DNA of 28,396 nt from CALGLS01 sp047626155 (lineage in GTDB: Bacteria; Bacteroidota; Bacteroidia; Chitinophagales; Saprospiraceae), in the NCBI GenBank assembly GCA_047626155.1, contig JBLHRR010000061.1:1-28396 (forward strand), given 5' to 3'. The position numbers were made by a program, and so were the translations under genes. A model generated the notes under the pieces. The model had not been told where the DNA came from. It worked only from the letters and a program-made list of their open reading frames with translations, and did no database searches. Shown here one piece after another: positions 23,011 to 28,396 of the stretch; position 1 is the stretch's first letter; every line of letters starts with the position of its first letter.

Positions 23011-23712
23011 TTAACAACCCGAAAACAAACTAATTACAACGCCATCTCCTACCTCTCGAATCTTAATCTCGGTAAACTCATCATCGCTATAGTATTCTAC
23101 AATGTGGCGCTCCTCATCTCTTTTCACTCTGATGTTTTTCATGAAGTCGTGGAAACCAGGAATGGTATTCTGACAAAGCATATACGCTTCACTCAATCGG
23201 GTTTGCGGCAATACCAATTCTGTGAAAGAACCACCTTCTCCGTAGAAGTTGCGTAGCTCGAAACCATTTTCATAGATGCGTACTTTCTGTTCACTTCCCT
23301 CCTCAGATAAAATACTGTCTCTCTGCTCCATTACATCGTAGCTCAAGTCAATCAACTCAAACAAATCGAAGTTGCTTTCCGGAAGCGGAAGGTCAGAAAG
23401 GAAACCATCAAAAGTGAATCCTTTGAAACCATTGTAGGAAACGTAAACCCAATTGCCTTCTACCAACTCTATGGTTTGGTTGCGTTCAAAGTTCAAGGTG
23501 TTGAGGACGATTACTTCGTCGCCCCAATCCATGGTCGTAAATACCCGGGAGTTAAGACTCGGCTCTTCGCGCAATTTCAATCCGGACTTAGCAGTCACCC
23601 GAAGTTGAGCACCTTCCATATAATGGTTTGGCGTATTGGCTTGTAGAGAAAAAGCGCTTAGAAATAAAGCAATTAAACTAAGTAGGTTGAAAATTCTTTT
23701 TGCGTTTTTCAT
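23011..23712 (-). CDS. Secreted SH3b-domain protein
   Basis: A 233-aa protein with a Sec signal peptide (MKNAKRIFNLLSLIALFLSA, cleavage probably near QANTP). Residues about 36-105 form a bacterial SH3 (SH3_3) domain: LRVTAKSGLKLREEPSLNSR, then DWGDEVIVL, EGNWVYVSYNGFKGF and GFLS. Such domains bind peptidoglycan or other envelope partners. The C-terminal 120 residues (acidic, with KVRIYENGFELRNFYGEGGS and a terminal Cys-containing VVISLFSGC) match no family I know. The gene is monocistronic, with its own terminator and palindromic element e 71 nt upstream of its start. Confidence 0.82.
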   Translation of the reverse strand: MKNAKRIFNLLSLIALFLSAFSLQANTPNHYMEGAQLRVTAKSGLKLREEPSLNSRVFTTMDWGDEVIVLNTLNFERNQTIELVEGNWVYVSYNGFKGFTFDGFLSDLPLPESNFDLFELIDLSYDVMEQRDSILSEEGSEQKVRIYENGFELRNFYGEGGSFTELVLPQTRLSEAYMLCQNTIPGFHDFMKNIRVKRDEERHIVEYYSDDEFTEIKIREVGDGVVISLFSGC

Positions 23713-23783
23713 GATGTATCTTTTTTAGTGAAAAAATTAGTTCGTGTTTAGTTAAAAGGTTTATTCGTGAATTGGTAATTAGT

Positions 23784-23903
23784 ATTACACTAGAAATAAT
23801 TTCCCGATTTCTTTCATGGAAACGATTATATAAACCACTCTCCCGATGGTCGTTTTGATTTAGATAATCGTTTCCAAATCGGGATTTAATTTTTCGTTGT
23901 TAC
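23784..23903. repeat. Palindromic element, copy e (120 bp)
   Basis: Left end ATTACAC plus tagaaataattt; right end GTTGTTAC. The arms are CCCGATTT/AAATCGGG and TGGAAACGATTAT/ATAATCGTTTCCA. The apical CCA(ctctcccga)TGG is followed by TCGTTTTG. The left end faces the SH3b gene (start 23712), 71 nt away. Confidence 0.72.
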
Positions 23904-24138
23904 TTAGTGCTCTTCTGCGTAAAAAAAACTCGTGTTCCTTCGTGCTCTCCGCCTATCGTGCGGACAGGTTTGTGGTTGAAAAAATCGTAACGTTTTCGTA
24001 GCGCTCGTAGCGTCGTTGCGGTTACCTCCCTAATTCATTCACAAGATGCAGCCTTCCCCCCCTCATTAAAAGCCGTCTTGACTAAGGATAAGGAATGGAC
24101 GAGTATTCGTAGAAAATGAGCGAGGATTCGTCATTTAT
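23904..24138. other. Non-coding gap with dispersed-repeat remnants
   Basis: Between two palindromic elements. It contains 'ctcgtgttccttcgtgctct' and 'cgtagcgctcgtagcgtcgt', which look like remnants of common dispersed repeats. No coding frame is supported. Confidence 0.4.
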
Positions 24139-24258
24139 AATGACACAATTTTTTTTTAGACTACTATACACTCCATCATTTAGTTAAAGCACTCTTCCTG
24201 TGGTCGTTTGGCTTTAACTAAATGATGGCAGTAGTCTAAGTTTATTTTTTGTTGTTAA
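24139..24258. repeat. Palindromic element, copy f (120 bp), different arms
   Basis: Left end aatGACAC plus T-run; right end GTTGTTAAC. The arms are TAGACTACT/AGTAGTCTA (9 bp) and CCATCATTTAGTTAAAG/CTTTAACTAAATGATGG (17 bp, perfect), unrelated to those of copies c-e. The apical CAC(tcttcct)GTG is followed by GTCGTTTGG. It ends 9 nt before the ATG of the glycosyltransferase gene. Confidence 0.72.
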
Positions 24259-24267
24259 CTTCGCGCC

Positions 24268-25494
24268 ATGCTCCATATCCTTTTTCTTCCCTCCTGGTAC
24301 CCCAATCGCCAATATTTGCAGAATGGCGATTTTGTACAACGACATGCAGAGGCCGTTTCCCTGCATTGTCGCGTAGGAGTATTATATGTATTGGCGGAAG
24401 AAGGAACAAAGCGTTATGAGGTAGAAAGCAGTCGGCACAAGAACTTATTCGAGGTACGGGTCTATTTTCCTAAGTCATCACGATTCTCTGTTTTTTCAAG
24501 ATATCAGAACTACCTGAAAGCACATCGCTTAGGTTATGAAGCCATTTTAAAAGAAATGGGCCGAATTGATTTGGTCCACCTCAATGTGATTTACAAGGCT
24601 GGGATTTTCGCATTGGAATTGAAAAAAAAATACAATATCCCTTATATCCTCACAGAGCACTGGACGGCTTTTTTGCCGATCAATCCGGTTTGGTTTACAC
24701 CTTATCAGAAATACGTGATTAAAAAGATTGGGAGAGGCGCCAGTTTGCTTTGCCCGGTTTCTCACGACTTGAAAAAGGCCATGCAGCAATTTGGTTTGCC
24801 AGGGCCCTATGAAGTCGTACCAAACGTGGTGGATACTAAGTTGTTTGGTGTCAGGGAAAGGAGTGTATCCCAGGATATCGCAGCGGGCGAAAGTTCTCCT
24901 TCAGGAGGTGGAGGTAATCGAAAGAAAAAAACTGGGGATGCATCGATCAAAAAAATGCTACATATTTCTACTTTGTATGATGTTCATAAAAATGTAAGTG
25001 GATTGTTGCGTGTTGTGAAGAAGCTATCAGCTTTGCGTTCTGATTTTAGCTTGACGATTGTAGGCAATGGTTATATCGCGGAGCATCAACAGACCATTTG
25101 TCAATTAGAGTTAGAAAAAGTCGTTAATCTGAAAGGAGAAATTCCGCATACCGAAGTCGCTAGAGAAATGCAAGCTCATGACCTTTTTGTCTTGTTTAGT
25201 AATTTTGAAAACTTACCTTGCGTCATTATAGAAGCGCAGGCCTCGGGGCTTCCTGTTTTGGCAACAGACGTGGGAGGTATTTCTGAAATGATTGATGAGG
25301 CCAGTGGGCGATTGGTGCCGGCAAGAGATGAAGAAGCTTTGTTGGAGAAGATGAATGGGATGTTAGATGAAATGGATAATTATGAACGTTTGAAGATTAG
25401 AGAATCGGCAGTGACACGGTTTAGTTATGAGGAGGTAGGGGAGCGGTTTAAACATATTTATCAACGGATTGTAAAAAAGGAACAGACTAAGTAA
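24268..25494 (+). CDS. Family 4 glycosyltransferase (GT-B)
   Basis: A 408-aa protein. The N-terminal acceptor domain begins MLHILFLPSWYPN with NGDFVQRHAEAV, and has HLNVIYKAGIFALELKKKYN and TEHW (129-132). The C-terminal donor domain has TIVGNGY, EVAREMQAHDLFVLFS and SNFENLPCVIIEAQASGLPV, where E314 and E322 form the EX7E motif of retaining GT4 enzymes. It would transfer a sugar from a nucleotide donor during surface-glycan assembly at the cytoplasmic face. Residues about 196-228 form an odd low-complexity insert (SSPSGGGGNRKKK) between the two domains. Its stop is 4 nt before the next gene, so it starts a polysaccharide operon. Palindromic element f lies just upstream. Confidence 0.9.
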   Translation: MLHILFLPSWYPNRQYLQNGDFVQRHAEAVSLHCRVGVLYVLAEEGTKRYEVESSRHKNLFEVRVYFPKSSRFSVFSRYQNYLKAHRLGYEAILKEMGRIDLVHLNVIYKAGIFALELKKKYNIPYILTEHWTAFLPINPVWFTPYQKYVIKKIGRGASLLCPVSHDLKKAMQQFGLPGPYEVVPNVVDTKLFGVRERSVSQDIAAGESSPSGGGGNRKKKTGDASIKKMLHISTLYDVHKNVSGLLRVVKKLSALRSDFSLTIVGNGYIAEHQQTICQLELEKVVNLKGEIPHTEVAREMQAHDLFVLFSNFENLPCVIIEAQASGLPVLATDVGGISEMIDEASGRLVPARDEEALLEKMNGMLDEMDNYERLKIRESAVTRFSYEEVGERFKHIYQRIVKKEQTK

Positions 25495-25498
25495 TCAA

Positions 25499-27205
25499 AT
25501 GGCAATAGGATTTACGATTATAAAACATTCGATTAATAGTGCAACGCCAGCCATTAAATGTCAGAAGCACATCAGTAGTCTTGCCGCATCTGCTCAATAC
25601 GATTTTTTTCATAACACCAATACTAAGTTCCAAGAGGATAAATTGTTTGTAGAAAATGAACAATACATTTACGGACTTGATGGCCCTATTTTAAATCTAC
25701 AAGAATTAAAAAATAATTTTGCTATTCCTTCCTGGCCTGATCTGTTTCTGACCTTATATAAAAAATACAAAACCAATCTTCCCGGACAATTAAAAGGAGA
25801 CTTCAGCGGTTTCGTTTTCGAAAAAAAAACAGAAAAGTTGCTCGTTTTTAACAACGATGTAGGTACCAGAAGAATCTACTATGGTCAATCGGGAAGTACC
25901 TTGGTCATCGTTCCTTCGCTGATTCAATGGACTGATTATTTTAATGAAAAAGAACAGCCTCCAAGATTGAATCGTTTCGCAGCCTATAATATGTTAACCT
26001 ACGGAGCGATGGCTGGCAATCAAACTTACATGGATCAGGTCCATCGCTTGCTGGCCGGAGAGTCCTTGGTTTTTGAATCCAATCAATTGCAAGTTCACAA
26101 ATACATTGACTACAACGATATTGTTTTTTCTAATAAATCAGAAGCGACTCTTCTTGGCGAAATCAACGAGCACTTTGTCCGTGCCCTTCGGCAGGAAATG
26201 GATAAGGACAAGGAATATAATTATCAATCCATAGGAACCCTAAGTGGGGGCTTAGACAGCCGAATGACCATCATGCTGGCGCATAAAATGGGATACAAAA
26301 TAAAACCCTTTTGTTTCAGTCAGTCGAATTATTATGATGAGAAGATTGCAAGGGAGATAGCCGAATCAATGGGGGAGGACCTACAGTTTTTTGCACTGGA
26401 TGAAGCGAAACATTTATTTGATTTGGAAGACAATTTGGAGGCCTATGATGCCTTGAGTTTTTATACCAGTTCGGCACATTTTGCCTGGGGGCTAAAGCAA
26501 ATGGATTTTACCAATACAGGCCTTATCCATACCGGAATGATTGGTGACGGTGTCTTCGGAAGTTGTCTTACCTCTCCTGAGAACTTGGGACCCAATGTAG
26601 CAGCTAAGCTTATTTCTAACAAGTTATTTCCGAAGATTGAAAAAGAGATGAATGCTTTCGCAAAAGAATACGCGAACGAGGAAAGCTATGCCCTTTACAA
26701 TCGCATGTTCAACCTTAGCGTTACGGGAACGTATATTTGTGCACCTTACGGCTACCACAGTACGCCTTTTATGGATGGGGAATTAATAAAATTACTTTTT
26801 TCTATTCCTCCAAAGATGAAGTATTATCAAAAGATGTACCTCAAGTGGATCAACGAGTTTCATCCTGAAGTTACAAAATTCACCTGGGAACGTACGCGGA
26901 TGAAACCAACAGCGCATTGGAAAACAAAACTGAGTTTGTACACACTGAAATTAGAACAACTCTATCGCCGCTACACCGGAACAGCACATCTTTTGACCAT
27001 GACTCCTTATGCCCTTTGGAATAAGCAATACCCGGAAATAGAACATTTCTTTAGAGCAGAATATGAAAAGCGGAAACATTTGATCGCTGAAGATCAGGAG
27101 TTATCAAAAGATGTAAGTTTATTATTTGAAAGCGGAAATCCGGTGGAGCGATCTATGGTACTTACATTGTTGGGGGCGGTTGAGCGTTATAAGTTGAAGG
27201 TTTAA
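25499..27205 (+). CDS. Asparagine-synthase-like enzyme without glutaminase Cys
   Basis: A 568-aa protein. The synthetase domain has the PP-loop SGGLDSRM at 249-256 and GMIGDGVFGS at 346-355, both typical of class-B asparagine synthases that adenylate a carboxylate and then amidate it. The N-terminal half keeps the shape of a class II amidotransferase (GDFSGFVFEKKTEKLLVFNN, then VGTRRIYYG), but the nucleophile Cys2 is absent (MAIGF), so glutamine hydrolysis should be lost. It may use free ammonia or perform another ATP-dependent ligation. Relatives lie in capsule and exopolysaccharide clusters, and this gene sits between a glycosyltransferase and a flippase. I infer amidation of a uronic acid or of a glycan precursor. 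Confidence 0.85.
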   Translation: MAIGFTIIKHSINSATPAIKCQKHISSLAASAQYDFFHNTNTKFQEDKLFVENEQYIYGLDGPILNLQELKNNFAIPSWPDLFLTLYKKYKTNLPGQLKGDFSGFVFEKKTEKLLVFNNDVGTRRIYYGQSGSTLVIVPSLIQWTDYFNEKEQPPRLNRFAAYNMLTYGAMAGNQTYMDQVHRLLAGESLVFESNQLQVHKYIDYNDIVFSNKSEATLLGEINEHFVRALRQEMDKDKEYNYQSIGTLSGGLDSRMTIMLAHKMGYKIKPFCFSQSNYYDEKIAREIAESMGEDLQFFALDEAKHLFDLEDNLEAYDALSFYTSSAHFAWGLKQMDFTNTGLIHTGMIGDGVFGSCLTSPENLGPNVAAKLISNKLFPKIEKEMNAFAKEYANEESYALYNRMFNLSVTGTYICAPYGYHSTPFMDGELIKLLFSIPPKMKYYQKMYLKWINEFHPEVTKFTWERTRMKPTAHWKTKLSLYTLKLEQLYRRYTGTAHLLTMTPYALWNKQYPEIEHFFRAEYEKRKHLIAEDQELSKDVSLLFESGNPVERSMVLTLLGAVERYKLKV

Positions 27206-27344
27206 TTGAGGAGAAATTGCTTTGGATTATTCGTTTGAAAAATCGTTTTAGGGACTATACATTGATGGCCTTTTAAGGACATGTTTTAACCTCAGAGAAA
27301 AGGCTCATGGAAACCAAAAAGTAGCAGCAAAAAAAAATAACTAT

Positions 27345-28396
27345 TTGTCCATAAAAGAATTCATATTATCATTCCTCAGTAGAAAAGGCGCCCACGTCCT
27401 CTTCTCTTTCTTCTTTTCTAAAGTCGCCAACTTAGTAACAGTCATTGTTGTCACTAATTTGTTGTCTCAGACCGAGTACGGTAACTTCGTTTACGCCGTA
27501 AGTATTTTGGGATTTCTGATGCCATTTATGGGTGGAGGGATACATCAAGGGTTGATTAGATACGGAGCACTGAGTGAGAATCAGTCGCAGAAAAAATACC
27601 TGATGCAACAAACATTGTGGAAGGGGTTGCAGTTTTCAGGACTACTTGTGGTTATATTGTTATTGCTGGCACCACTAATAGCCCAGAACCTACCAGGAGC
27701 AACTTTTTATCTTTCTATTTTGAGCTTTCAATTGATAGGTCTGTTGCTCTTTCAATTTGTGGTAGCTTATTGTCGCCTGCTTGGTCTCAATCGACTTTTT
27801 GCAAAAATAGAAAATATCAATAATGTCCTTTTGGTATTTGGTAATGTAACAATGGCTTATTTATTTCAAGGGCCGGGCTATGTGATTAGTTTGGTAAGTA
27901 TCCCTTTTTTAGTGGGGCTTTTCTTTATGTTTAAATTGAATTTGTTTCAGAAATCTAAAAATAGAAGTGGTACTTTACCTGATTTTAAAAAATATATCTC
28001 ATATGGTCTTTCTGTAAGTATCGGAGGTGTTTTTGCCCAATTGTTATACGCTGTAGATATATTGTTATTGGGTAATATGCTGGAAGATTCTGAGCCTCTA
28101 GTTGCACAATATAAAGTGGCAACCATTATTCCTTTTAGCTTGTTGGTTATTCCAATAGCGATCATTACAACAGACTTTGTGAAATTGGTAAGAGCCGCAG
28201 AAACAGATAAAGCTTATCTGAAGAATTACTACCTAAATTATCTGAAGATTTTTTCCGGAATCAGTATTCTGCTATTTGCCTTCTTTTATTTTTTTGGAGA
28301 ACCTCTTCTGGGACTTTTTGGAAAGGACTACCAGCAAGTGCCAGAGCTGATGGTAATATTCGCTGGCGGTATTGTAGGAGGGTTGTTATTTAGAGT
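27345..28396 (+). CDS. Polysaccharide flippase (Wzx/MATE-like), 3' end missing
   Basis: The frame is open from 27252 to the right edge with no ATG before the first membrane helices. The first in-frame ATG (27519) lies after FSFFFSKVANLVTVIVVTNL, so TTG at 27345 (after an A-rich tract) is the likeliest start, giving LSIKEFILSFLSRKGAHVLF. About 350 residues are visible, with repeated hydrophobic segments (LLVVILLLLAPLIAQ; VLLVFGNVTMAYLF; VISLVSIPFLVGLFFMF; ISILLFAFFYFFGEPLLGLF). The opening 'SkvanlvtvivvtnlLsqteYG.fvya' is the standard start of O-antigen/polysaccharide flippases, which move lipid-linked repeats across the inner membrane. It follows the asparagine-synthase-like gene by 139 nt. 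Confidence 0.85.
   Translation, partial: MSIKEFILSFLSRKGAHVLFSFFFSKVANLVTVIVVTNLLSQTEYGNFVYAVSILGFLMPFMGGGIHQGLIRYGALSENQSQKKYLMQQTLWKGLQFSGLLVVILLLLAPLIAQNLPGATFYLSILSFQLIGLLLFQFVVAYCRLLGLNRLFAKIENINNVLLVFGNVTMAYLFQGPGYVISLVSIPFLVGLFFMFKLNLFQKSKNRSGTLPDFKKYISYGLSVSIGGVFAQLLYAVDILLLGNMLEDSEPLVAQYKVATIIPFSLLVIPIAIITTDFVKLVRAAETDKAYLKNYYLNYLKIFSGISILLFAFFYFFGEPLLGLFGKDYQQVPELMVIFAGGIVGGLLFR

Noticed and set aside
11304..24258. Palindromes as integron attC sites
   Set aside because: They share structure-over-sequence conservation and GTT-like ends, but lack the RYYYAAC/GTTRRRY pair and spacing, and no integrase or cassette array is present.

Overview
The window looks like a piece of chromosome from a Bacteroidota bacterium, probably near the Saprospiria (Lewinella-like). 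The basis is: A-rich leaders instead of Shine-Dalgarno sites; several TAnnTTTG (-7) promoter motifs, two or three with a TTG 17-23 nt upstream; a DUF5723-type outer-membrane protein beside a lipoprotein; and many short dispersed repeats between genes. The lineage is inference. I see no rRNA, tRNA, CRISPR array, transposase or integrase.

Layout. 1-908: 3'-truncated DUF3137-type membrane protein (minus). 1161-2880: a ParA ATPase and a basic, disordered partner ending in a ribbon-helix-helix-like segment (minus). 3284-3877: A+T-rich orphan gene. 3916-5380: NADPH-ferredoxin reductase plus 2Fe-2S ferredoxin (minus). 6102-7973: subtilisin-like protease fused to a SPOR domain, with no signal peptide (minus). 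8206-11243: five plus-strand genes: a 36-aa ORF, a 124-aa protein, a histidine-kinase-like protein lacking the phospho-His, a receiver-like protein lacking the acidic pair, and a 123-aa paralogue of the first protein. 12051-15060: lipoprotein and DUF5723 pair. 15650-18577: sodium:solute symporter and a secreted CotH-like protein (minus). 18770-20795: YdbS/YdbT-like PH-domain pair, convergent with an HMA-MauE membrane protein (20796-21548). 21605-22845: three tandem units, each with a promoter motif, about 200 nt of transcribed sequence and an intrinsic terminator. 23011-23712: secreted SH3b protein (minus). 24268-28396: surface-polysaccharide genes (glycosyltransferase, asparagine-synthase-like enzyme, flippase running off the end).

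Two patterns stand out. First, a family of palindromic elements of about 118-122 bp occurs six times plus one remnant (1811, 8937, 11304, 22203, 23784, 24139; remnant 18695). The ends and an apical GGTCGTT loop are conserved, while the stem arms differ completely between some copies yet stay self-complementary. Copies often sit right next to start codons, and one has inserted into the middle unit of the tandem array, where the two sister units show the empty site. Second, the tandem array looks like a small-RNA or small-peptide locus: units 1 and 3 carry 20-21 codon ORFs related to each other, and each unit ends in the same wobble-compensated terminator hairpin.

The cluster at 8206-11243 (degenerate kinase, degenerate receiver, two paralogous coiled-coil-like proteins) is the best candidate here for an undescribed protein system.
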